In this document: positions 1-10,641 of the stretch, one piece after another
Position numbering within the stretch: the first letter of the stretch is position 1
Layout: each line of letters begins with the position of its first letter
Source of the DNA: Casuarina equisetifolia
Lineage: Eukaryota > Streptophyta > Magnoliopsida > Fagales > Casuarinaceae
Direction: 5' to 3'
NCBI GenBank assembly: GCA_028551475.1
Contig: CM052355.1
Coordinates: 8,246,001-8,310,000, forward strand
DNA: 64,000 nucleotides
Position numbers and translations under genes: made by a program
The notes under the pieces: generated by a model
Told to the model about the DNA's origin: nothing
Seen by the model: the letters and a program-made list of their open reading frames with translations, nothing else
Databases searched by the model: none

Positions 1-1863
1 GATCCCTGAAATGAAAAAGTCCCGTATATCTCTTATAAAAATGGATTTGAATAGAGAATGGTTATTTTTTTGCCAGTTTTCTAATAATGTAAGTTGATAC
101 TTACAAGTACTTTAACATTACTAGATTTGATATGTTGGCAGATACCTCTCCAGTCAATCCACTTGAGGACAATTTCCTAAGCAATATAAGTTTTCAAGTA
201 ACTTCAATAAGGAATCAAAATAACTCGGAAAGTCATAAAGATTATCGGAAGCCATAAACTCACGACGATATGATTCTAGGAGGACTAGTTTTATCATAGC
301 TACAATTTAGACCGTCCCACGGATACCCTTCGGGGCCACATGGATCTGCTTGCCAACTTCTCTTTATTCCATACGTGGACTTAATTTTCAAGATGGCATC
401 AAGTACAATCATCCATATGCATCACATCAGTAAAATATATGTGAAATAGGATAAGCTACGGGACTGATAGTGAAAAGCATGCGTGGAACAACGCACCATC
501 TCCTTGGTCTGTATCTGGTTTCGAGAGATCTTTCACTGTGAATATCTCAACTGCATTGAGGATCGGTGGAAGTTTTGAATTTCCACTTTCGAATGCTTAA
601 AACGTGTATCTTTCTGCTCCACTGAAGGGATAAAGGCTATGCAAAGTGGTTGTATGTAAGTAGTCAGGAGCAAAAGGGCCAAACCAGTAGCTCCCGTTTT
701 GAGTAATGTTGAATGATCTGAACTGATTGGCTTGGAGCTTTACGATTTCAGCAAAGTGCACGTAGATAAGATGTTGGGTAGCCACGTCATCAGAGTCCCA
801 GTAGAACTCTAAGGGACCGCTATCGTTCGTCGGTGTGGCAGCAGTCCTCATAACAACGGGTGGGATTTGTTCATCATTGGGATTTTTGGCGTCAACGGTG
901 AGTGAAGTACTCAATTCTGTCCACCCATATTGGTTATAGGATATCCAAGAGCGATCATAAACGTCATATGGATGCCTAAACAAATTCACATATTCAGTAT
1001 AGTGGCTGCCACCAGAGTGGGCCAATATGTGAAGAACTTTTTAACTTTTAGGTTTTCCGAACTTTTATGCTGACTTATCAGAGCGATGTCACAGCACAAA
1101 TCACAACTACATATATTGTTTTCACAAAGGCAGAGAAGCGGATTTCATATAAAAATGACTCACCTGTAACTATTTTCTGATGCAACATCCGTCCGGACGA
1201 AGAGTGCTAATGATCCAAATTTTGTCAAATACATTGAATCTTTCAGAGGCCGTAACTCTATTGCTGATATGAACGGGATCCCGAGGCCGGTGTTCACCAG
1301 ACAGATATCTGTATAGCTTAGAGATGCAACATGTATGAGCTCCTTCATGACACTAATCGATGCATTCACGAATTTGACCGTGTACCACATATTTGCTCCT
1401 AGATACAGATCAAATTGTGGTGCAGTATCTTTTCCATCATAATTCCCATACATGAAGGATGCTCGGATCAGATATGTAGTTCCTCTTGTGACATTTATGC
1501 TGTAACAGTTACGGATTCCTTGAGGAAAGCTTCTGAGATTCCAGGCCTGTTGTTGAAGGCCTGATTTGAATTTTGATGCTATGCTTTTACTTGTGCCTGT
1601 GTTTATGAATGGCGCATCCGAAATTTAAATTATGCTTGAGGTCGGCTCGGAATAGTTTGAATTTGCAGGTAACCCACAATCCAAGCTTATGAAGCCTGGG
1701 ACAAATAAGACACAACAATCCGTCAGCTATAAGATTTGTTTGCCAGAACCAAACTGATATTCCAGGATTTAGTTACCATACCTGATTGAACTTGGGCATG
1801 AACCAGAAGTACGAGAGTCAAAATACCGAGCACGGCAAAGATGAGATGTGTCAGCCTCGCCAT
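1..1863 (-). pseudogene. LRR-RLK copy A, 5' part, broken
   Basis: This is the 5' end of a malectin-like LRR receptor kinase; the rest lies left of the window. Exons by homology to B and D are 1782-1863 (signal peptide starting [13 protein letters not shown]), 1164-1695 and 497-1005 (malectin-like domain), 264-402, 105-176 (one LRR) and the first bases of the next LRR exon at 1-5. It is broken. There is a TAA in exon 2 at 1625-1627 and another in exon 3 at 597-599. The exon 4 acceptor near 403, TAG in B and D, reads TAC here. The coding part resembles B, F and I, while the upstream spacer is of the kind found above D and H, so a recombination joined two lineages. Stops and splice loss are seen directly; loss of function is inferred. 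Confidence 0.85.
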
Positions 1864-3224
1864 AGCCAAAGAAAGCCGCGGGCATGTTTTCTGCATATAA
1901 TGCTCTATACTGCAAGAATATGGTTCTTTTTTGTAAACAAAATAATTTTAAGGACGTAGACAAATATCCTTGTCCTAGTTGATAGTTTGATTTGTCTTGC
2001 CAACATGCAATTTTATAATTCATGTGGTCCTAAGTGTTATATGTTTTGGAGATCGCGTATACAAGTGCTCTTTTTTGTTTTTTTTTCTTTTTCATTTTTA
2101 AGTTCAAGTCAACGAGAGAGAGGCAGGACTCACATAGAGTGCTAATACGTCGGAATGTATTAACTCTTTGCCAGAATCTCAAGATGGATTAACAGATTTT
2201 ACTCTGCAAGCGTCACACCACAACAAAGTTCCTTGAAATCCAGCATATTTCTCGCATTATTATACACTGTAAAGTTGTGTTTTTTTATATATTGATGTAT
2301 TTTATCTCTTATAAGTTGTTTTTAAGGGAATAAGAAAATAATATTAGACCTCAAGCTTCCAATAAGACCTTCATTTTTAGTTTGGACCCCCATGAAAGTT
2401 TTCTCTTACACACTTTGAATTCTAATGTGTCTCATATTACTAATATACTGATGTATTGTATTCTTTATATGTGAAAATATTTTCTTCTCTTATATGCAAG
2501 TTTAAGGAAAGAAGTGGACCTCCAACCAAATCATCCTCCGAGAGTACCAAAGAATTACTTCGGTTCTAAGAAAAAAGATAACACTATCTCAGGCCACCAG
2601 CTCTTAAACTAAGCAAAATTGGATGCCCCCACGAGTTTTCCATTACTGGGGCCAAAGCATCCCGGAGACCAAGTCTTTCTCCCATCTCTACCTATTCCCG
2701 GTCAATGAAACGAAAAGCATATCGTTCTGGATTAATTAAAGAATAGTAATCAGCGTTGAATTGAATAAGTTAATAACGAACGGGATGAAAAGTATTACAA
2801 AGATCTGCTACATCTAGCATAGGATTAGTTAAAAAGTAAACCAAACATGTTTAGTTATTCCAAAGCTTTTTCTCCCACTTTAATGGTTGATTTGGATGGC
2901 GGACCAACTAACATCTAAAAATTTAAAATAAGGTCCAAATTGTACCAAGTCAAACGTCTAGGATAAATAAAGGTTTGTAATTGGTTAGAGAAAAGACTAA
3001 TTTATCTTAAATTTTTCAAAGAGATAAAAGGACAAACAGCGACTTTTTATTGAATGGTACGGGAATAATTTAGAAAGGAAAAGGACGACAACAAGGACAT
3101 AAATTTAGTACATATTACAAATGAATAATCCATTGGAATCATCATGGATGATTTATTGAAGAACCACATGCGTTGAGGAAAAGTCATAGAGAGTAGTACA
3201 CCCCTTTGTATTACTGAGGACTTT
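1864..3224. other. Spacer between B and A (D-type spacer)
   Basis: No gene is recognised here. The first 260 bases match the promoter-proximal DNA of the other copies, including a TTGACT W-box on the minus strand at 2107-2112. From about 2160 it continues directly into the spacer type seen at 20920-21950, 23350-24390 and 46930-47980, having lost about 230 bases that D and H retain at that point. Near 2488-2530 is a stretch also found at the end of the TRIM-like repeat in the B, F and I spacers. Confidence 0.6.
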
Positions 3225-6200
3225 TTACCGTGCTGAAGGGTTGACTGCAGTAGGCAAATTCATGTTGAACATGTCAACCGAACTCGTTGATTGGGTCGTA
3301 TCGCCCTGCCTCATGCGATATGATTCCACTGCCATACAATCCTTTAGTTCGACCACCACCTGACTCATAGTTGGCCTGTCAGCAGAAGCTGGAGATACAC
3401 AAGCCATTCCTATTTCAACGGCTTTCCAGGCAGAGTTGATGTTGAAATTTCCGCGTAACCTTGTATCAACAATACTTTTTATATCCCCTTTAGAAATCAT
3501 GAAACTCACCCACTGACTTATGTGAGTCGTTTCGTGGGATCTCTCAATTGCAGGTCGACTTGTAATTATCTCCAAAAGAACAACTCCAAAGCTATAAACA
3601 TCACTTTTTGTAGTTAATTGATTTGTAGTGAAATAGCTGCAAGACAAAAGATAGTTATTATTATTATTTTTTAATCTTTGTGATAATTGGACACAAATTT
3701 AAGCAATATAACGTCAATCTTCTATCAAAATGAAAATAAAATTTAAAGATGATCTAAGCGATTGAAATATTAGAAATACTCACTCGGGGTCCAGGTACCC
3801 AGGGGTGCCAGCAACCATGGTTGAGACATGAGTGCCACCATCGGTGGGGAGAAATTTGGAAAGGCCGAAATCAGCTAGTTTGGCATGGAAATGTTCATCC
3901 AACAAGATGTTTGTGGACTTCACGTCTCTGTGAATTATATGTGGCTTGCAACCATGGTGCAAATATTCCAACCCTACAAGTTTATGACCACATCTTTCTT
4001 AGAATAGGCATAACAAAAAGAACATTAAAGAGAAAGAACTATGCAAATCAACTCATCCCCTCCTAACCTTGGGCTGCATCCGTCGCTATTCGAAGTCTAT
4101 CTTCCCAACTCAAGACGTTTGCCTTCCCACCTGCATCCGTTATCTAAACCTTGATATGTTTTCTTATTAAATGAAAGAAACCTTGATTGCGTAGTGATGA
4201 ACGTCTAAGAAAATTTTAGAAAAGGAATCTATTTTCTAACTTTAAAATCAAATTAATTATATTCAATGAAAAAGATATGATTTGATAGGCCGAAATATAA
4301 AATCTTTGCGTCATATTTTAATTGTGCCCAAACCTGAAAGATGTGCTTGCAAATCTCCATTGGTCATGTACTCATATATGAGCCCCATCTTATTTTCCTC
4401 ACAGCAATACCCAACAAGAGTAGTTAAGTTTCGATGATGAACCGTCATAAGAAGTTTAACCTGTAATTCAAATTATCGCCTTAATTCTAATAAAAAAGTC
4501 AAACACTATATATATAAGCAAGTCCAACAATTGTATGATTGATATCTACATGCCTCTGAATGAAACTCTCGAAATCCTTGAATTGATGATGAAGAGAGTA
4601 TCTTCACCGCTACTGGTATGTTATCCATGTACCCACGGTAAACTGTTCCAAATCCACCCTTACCAAGAACCCTTTCAAATTTGTTGGTCATATTTACAAC
4701 TTCAAAGTATGTAAATTGTCGTTGTATTGATTCCAGGGATATGTTTTGGATGTTGGATTCAGAATCTATCGCCACAACTGTAGGATCAACATAAGTATAA
4801 TAAGCATTTATCTAAGAAGAACTTTTCTTTGTTTATGTGAAAATGGATCTTATAATTGAAACTTTCACCCGTAATGTTATCTTGTTGTTTCCTCTTCCGA
4901 AGTCCCCACAAGACAGCAACAACAATCAATGAGAGGATGAGCAATCCACCTAGTGATGCTACTATGGGAACAACTATATTGCTCTTCTTCTTCGTGCATG
5001 AAGCAGATCCGCAAAAATTTAAGTTGTCATCCACACTACAAAAGATAGTACTGATAGCATTAAAAAAAGGCACCCAAATAAAAGTCAAAGTAATTTTTTG
5101 ATGTCTCATTTGATATATTGATATCCACAAATAAAACGTGGAGTTGAGAAAGAAAAAAATAGTAAAGAGTTTATGGCCTTTGATGAAAATCATACCTTAG
5201 TGATAATGAACCATTCTTTGATCTTGCAATTAGTTCAGCTGGAACTGAACCAGAGAGTTGGTTTTGTTCTAACTTTCTGTAAAGCAACAAAAAATAATTT
5301 CCTCTTTTGTGGCCATGAAATTTTATGGACTAAGTCTTAAAATAGAAGTAACTTACAAGACCATCAGGTGTTGCAATTGAGACAGGAAGGTAGGCACTGA
5401 TCCAGTTAAGCTATTGTTTGATAGGTCCCTGAAAACATAGAATCCCGTACATCTCTTATGAAAATGGATTTGGACAGAGAATGGATACTTTTTGCCAATT
5501 CTCTAATTATGTAAGTTGACACTTACAAGTACTTTAACATCACTAGATTTGATATGTCAGCAGATATCGTTCCAATCAATCCACTTGAGGACAAGTTCCT
5601 GAACAATATATGTTTTCAAGTACCTTCAATTAGGAGTCGAAATAACTCGGAAAGTCAAATAGATTATTTGAAGGCATAAACTTACAAGGATATGATTCTA
5701 GGACTAGTTTTATCGTAGCTACAACTTAGACCGTCCCACGGATACCCTTCAGGGCCACATGGATCTGCTTGCCAACTTCTCTGTATTCCATATGTAGAAT
5801 TAATTTTCAAGATGGCATCCACTACAATTTTCCATATGCATCACATCAGTAAAATATATGTAAAATAGGATAAGCTACGAGACGGATAGTGAAAAGCATG
5901 CGTGGAACTACGTACCATCTCCTTGGTCTGTATCTGGTTTCGAGAGATCTTTCACTGTGAATATCTCAACTGCATTGAGGATCGGTGGAAGTGTTGAACT
6001 TCCACTTTCGAATGCTGAAAACGTGTATCTTTCTGCTCCACTGAAGGGATAACGGCTATGCAAAGTGGTTGTATGTAAGTAGTCAGGAGCAAAAGGGCCA
6101 TACCAGTAGTTCCCGTTTTGAGTAATGTTGAATGATCTGGACTGATTGGCTTGGAGCTTTAGGATTTCAGCAAAGTGCATGTAGATAAGATATCGGGTAG

Positions 6201-7283
6201 CCACGTCATCAGAGTCCCAGAAGAACTCTAAGGGACCGCTATCGTTCGTCGGTGTGGCAGCAGTGCTCATAACAACGGATGCGACTTGGTTAACATTGGG
6301 ATTTTTGGCGTCAACGGTGAGTGAAGTACTCAATTCTGTCCACCCATATTGGTTATAGGATATCCAAGAGCGATCATAAACGTCATATGGATACCTAAAC
6401 AAATTCAAATAATCAGTATAGTGGCGGCCACCAGAGCTGGTCAATATGTGCAGATCTTTTTAACTTTAAGGTTTTTTCGAACTTTTATGCTGAATTATCA
6501 GAGCGATGTCACAGTACAACTCATAACTAGATATATTGTTTTCATCAAGGCAGAGGAGTGGATTTCGTATAAAAATAACTCACCTGTAACTATTTTCCGA
6601 TGCAACATCCTTCCGGACGAAGAGTGCTAATGATCCAAATTTTGTCAAATACATGGAATCTTTCAGAGGCCGCAACTCTATCGCTGATATGAACGGTATC
6701 CCGAGGCCGGTGTTCACCAGACAGATATCTGTATAATTCAGAGATGGGACATGTATGAGCTCCATAATGACACTAATCGATGCATTCACGAATTTGACCG
6801 TGTCCCACATATTTGCTCCAAGATACAGATCAAATTGTGGTGCAGTATCTTTTCCATCATAATTCCCATACATGAAGGTTGCTCGGATCAGATATGTAGT
6901 TCCTCTTGTGACATTTATGCTGTAACAGTTACGGTTTCCTTGAGGAAAGCTTCTGAGATTCCAGGTCTGTTGTTGAAGGCCTGATTTGAATTTTGATGCT
7001 ATGCTTATACTTGTGCCCGTGTTTATGAATGGCGCATCTGAAATGTAAATTATGCTTGTGGTCGGCTCGGAGTAGTTTGAATTTGCAGGTAACCCACAAT
7101 CTAAGCTTATGAAACCTGGGACATATAAGACACAACAATCCGTCAGCTATAAGATTTGCTTGCCAGAACCAAACTGATGCTCCAGGATTTAGTTACCATA
7201 CCTGATTGATCTTGGGCATGAACCAGAAGTATGAGAGTCAAACAACCGAGCACGGCAAGGATGAGATGTGTGAAGCTCGCCAT
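3225..7283 (-). CDS. Malectin-like LRR receptor-like serine/threonine kinase (copy B), intact
   Basis: Predicted plasma-membrane receptor kinase of the LRR-I subfamily, 888 aa from 13 exons: 7202-7283, 6584-7115, 5916-6436, 5686-5821, 5527-5598, 5357-5428, 5196-5276, 4869-5035, 4554-4765, 4334-4460, 4068-4130, 3784-3973, 3225-3636. Order of parts: signal peptide ([20 protein letters not shown]), malectin-like domain in exons 2 and 3, a W-x(4)[10 protein letters not shown] linker, LRRs in three exons of 72, 72 and 81 bp, a membrane span near residues 519-542 followed by a basic stop (RKRKQQ), then the kinase. Seen in the kinase: [17 protein letters not shown] (Lys609), [11 protein letters not shown] (Asp705), DFG (Asp723) and GTPGYLDP, so an active RD kinase is expected. 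All phases close without a stop. Exon 3 uses an acceptor 12 bases upstream of the usual one. The exon 9 donor is GC. The ligand is unknown; relatives act in immunity and senescence. Confidence 0.9.
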
Positions 7284-7323
7284 AGCCAAACGAAGCCGTG
7301 GGCATGTTTTCGGCATAGTATGC

Positions 7324-7329
7324 TTTATA
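7324..7329 (-). promoter_or_regulatory. Candidate TATA box of copy B
   Basis: TATAAA on the minus strand, 41 bases upstream of the ATG. The same hexamer sits at the same distance in D (20388-20393) and H (46386-46391). Use as a TATA box is inferred; it would imply a very short 5' leader. Confidence 0.45.
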
Positions 7330-7503
7330 TTGCAAGAATATGGTTCTTTTTTGTAAACAGAATAATTTTAGCGACGTAGTCAATTGTCTTTGTCCCAACT
7401 GATAGATTGATTATCTTGCCAACATGTAATTTATAATTCAGGTCTTCCTAAGTGTTATATACTTTGGAGATCGTGCATACAAGTGTTCTCTTTTTTAAGT
7501 TCA

Positions 7504-7509
7504 AGTCAA
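7504..7509 (-). promoter_or_regulatory. W-box TTGACT upstream of copy B
   Basis: TTGACT reads toward the gene about 220 bases before the ATG, inside a block conserved upstream of A (2107-2112), D (20594-20599), F (29148-29153), H (46628-46633) and I (60266-60271). TTGACY is the known binding core of WRKY factors, which regulate related receptor kinases such as FRK1. Function here is inferred. Confidence 0.45.
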
Positions 7510-7704
7510 CGAGAGAGACGGACGACATGCATGGGTTGGGCTACTTTCGCAAGGAAAGATGGCGCTTACACACCAATTGGAGTGTGTGAAACTATTGCTT
7601 TCTTCAAGAACAAGTAAAATTCCAACGCAAGAAGGGTGAGAAAAGGATTGATGCCTCCCATTGTGCCGATAGCCTTATCCATTTCATCAGTTACTTAAAA
7701 ACAT

Positions 7705-8095
7705 TTTTTATTAAAATGTAAAGATTCATCCTAAAACTTTAAAGGTAATAAGTGAAAAAGTCTCATCAATTATAAGTTAAATGACATATTTTCACACTTC
7801 TGATTTGGAACAATATTCATCTTTAATATTCTCTCTCACGTATATGCTAATATAAGTATTTTATGTAGGAAGAAAAAAAAAAAAAACAACTTTAAGGCAT
7901 AAAGATTATAAAGAAAAGACTCATTCTTAACTTTGATACCATATTAAATTGTGAGAGTTCATCCCAAAACTTTAAAGTATTAGATAAAACTAATAGCTCA
8001 CATTCACACTTTTGATATAAGACAACACCCACCTCTAACATTTTCTTCTCTTATATACGAGTTTAAGGGAAGAAGTAGACCTTCAATCAAATATC
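7705..8095 (-). mobile_element. TRIM-like short LTR element in the B spacer
   Basis: Two diverged direct copies of about 150 bases flank a short middle. They share the run TTCATCC(C/T)AAAACTTTAAAG and later parts. Between them, at 7932-7941, lies TTTGATACCA, the complement of an initiator-Met tRNA primer-binding site, so the element points to the minus strand. It has no coding capacity. Copies lie in the matching spacers at about 29808-30180 and 60470-60840, so it predates the block duplication. Edges are approximate. Confidence 0.5.
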
Positions 8096-10641
8096 TTGGG
8101 CCACCAGCTCTTAAACTAAGCAAAATTGGATGCACCTACAGATTGTCCCTTACTGGAGCCAAACTATCCCGTATACCAAGTTTTTCATCCATCTCTATGA
8201 CCTTACAGGATAATCGGCAATTTTGGCTCACTTTAGAATCAAATACATTATCGTGCCACCTTATGATAAGCCTATTCCCGATCAATGAAACGAACAACAT
8301 ATTGTTCCAGATTGATTAAGGAATAATGATCATCGTTTAATTGAATAAGTTAATAGTGAACCGTAGTGGAAAGTATTGCAAAGATCTGCTACATCTACCA
8401 TAGGATTGGTATCTTTAGAGACTCCCACAACTACCGATACAGCTCAGCTCCTATAGGGAAAAAGAGTTTCTTAGGTTGGGAATCAAGATAAAGTCATTGA
8501 ACAACAACCTAAATTTAAGCCCCTCTTGACTAAAATCAACAACCAGAAAATAGTAGGAGATCAGTAATAAAAAGGAGATATAATTAATCAAAACTAATAG
8601 GTAAAAAGATTGTATTATTTAATAAAAAATACAATTAATTTTAATTTTTATGTAAAAAATCTAGGTCTTAATCCTTGTAGTCTGTAGTGTAGATAATAGT
8701 AAAGACAGTTTATTTGTTATGCTCATTAACTTATAGGTCCAAAAATAAAGGACAGATATCTTAATTGGATGGACTTTAATTTTTTTTTCCCTTAATACTC
8801 TTACGCAAATTTAATATTGCTATAAGTCGGAATCTATGATTGGAACTTAGCTGGAGTACTCAGAGTTATTATAATTTTAAAGCACGTTAAGGTTTGGTGC
8901 TAAAAAGTTGTTTCTATGACAAAGAAATTTATACGGCAATAAGAATCTTAACCATAATACAACTCCAGTCCTATGCTATCGACCGCGTAATAGTGGTGCC
9001 TACTGAACGTGCTTTAACAAAAGAAGAACTAATAAAGGTCGTAGCTATGAATTTGCAAATGGTAGGTGAAGTCAACTTATTATTGGTTGTCATCTTAAGT
9101 GGATCATCATAGTTTAACAATTAAGACATCATTTCATTAGGTCAGAAGCTAGCGTTGTGCTTACGAGGGGATAATAGTCCCCTGCACATGTTCATAAGCA
9201 CTAAGTAGTCTTGCCGAAGTTGGTTTTGGATTTACTTTGATCTATTCAGAAAAAATTGTTACTGAAGGAACTTATTTTTTTCTCCTTCTTTTATATCCTA
9301 AGTACAGAATAGACCATTAATAATGTTAGGTTTTTGATTTAGTAGTATTCTCGTTGTTCTCTTTCTTTTTCAGGCCAAATCCAGCTATACGTAAATAAAT
9401 TCCCTGAGAATTAATTACTTTCCCACTGCTACTAATCAATCTTTCACTTTTATTAATAATAGGCTCTTCATCAATGCAAGCAAAAGTTTCTCGATATATA
9501 TATAGTTTACACATTACGAACTAATTACGTGAAAATGAGTTTGGTTTCATATAATCAAAAATACGTGAAAAAGAGAACAAAACAAGCACAAGAAAACCGC
9601 ATCACTGAAAATTAATTATTCAATCTATCAATTTTCATAAGGGGCTTCTTTGTGTCTAACTAGATTTCATTGGCGTACCTGACTAATACACTTGCTGTAG
9701 ACTTTTTATGAATTGCAATTCCAACACCCAATTATCAAGTGTTTGCCGCATTACTGAGGTTTTGTTTTAGTTAATTGAGTACTTTGAAAGGGAAAAGGAT
9801 GCAACACTTGTTATTTAGATCAACCAATGATTCTTGTCAGCTCTTGCAATAGGCTCTAAGAAGTGGAAATCGTCCAAGGTTCTGGAGATTGACACCGAAA
9901 TTGCTGAAAACCCACTTTGATTATCAACAGTTGCTCAAGAATGAAAAGGCAAAAAGAGAAGCTACATAAATAGCTTGTTGAAACAGTACCAATCTTGTAT
10001 ATGTTCAGTTCAATGAATATGGGGTCATGGGCTTGGCTTTGGCAAGCCGAGCCCAACAAATAAAAAAACTCCTACTAGGTCAAGGCAGTAAATCGTCATT
10101 CTAAGTAAAAGTAATTATCATTTCAGTTACAATTAGATTTTTTAGAGCTGGAAGCTCTGTTGAATCTCAGCATAGTTTTGTACTTGGCATCTAATGCGAA
10201 AATGAGGCTACAGCCAGACAATGCACTATTTACTTACATGGTGCTTTATAGCCATATACGTATGTAGCTGCATATGTGCGACGGGTGTGAGTAGCTTTAA
10301 GAACTATAATACATATATACATGATATATGAGAAACAAAAGAAGTGGCAATTATTTCAGAATTTGGGCTGTGCTAACAAACTATAATTGAATGTTTAAAC
10401 TTTGACGATGTACGTTGAATGAGAATTTCTTTGTAGTAGGAAAAAGGAAAGAATACTCATGCTTTATAGAGAAAGAGAAAAAGCTCTAACAAGGATGAAA
10501 CATTCATTACATATTATAACAAATATTTCATTTGAAGTGTCACACATTATTTACTGAAGAGCACTATGTATTGACTGAAAATTATAGAAAGTAGAAAAGG
10601 TTCAAGCTTAGTCACAAAAAATTTCAATTGTTGACATCATT
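8096..10641. other. Spacer upstream of B, downstream of C
   Basis: AT-rich spacer conserved in the F unit (30181-31762 and 34538-35052) and the I unit (60841-63381). It holds no receptor exons. A plus-strand reading frame at 8894-9112 is described separately. Around 9780-9975 another stretch is well conserved among the three copies but has no convincing coding pattern on either strand. Confidence 0.5.
8894..9112 (+). other. Small conserved open frame in the spacer, unrecognised
   Basis: A 72-residue plus-strand frame whose second half reads VIVVPTERALTKEELIKVV and ends at a TAG. The same frame stays open in the F spacer (around 30470-30676), where a three-base loss replaces EL with Q, and in the I spacer (around 61640-61853). 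I do not recognise the product. The copies may agree only because the duplication is recent. It could be a remnant exon of another gene carried with the array. Confidence 0.25.

Noticed and set aside
3821-4066. Plus-strand frames opposite the kinase exons, repeated at the same place in several copies
   Set aside because: They are antisense shadows of the conserved HRD-DFG exon and recur only because that exon is conserved.
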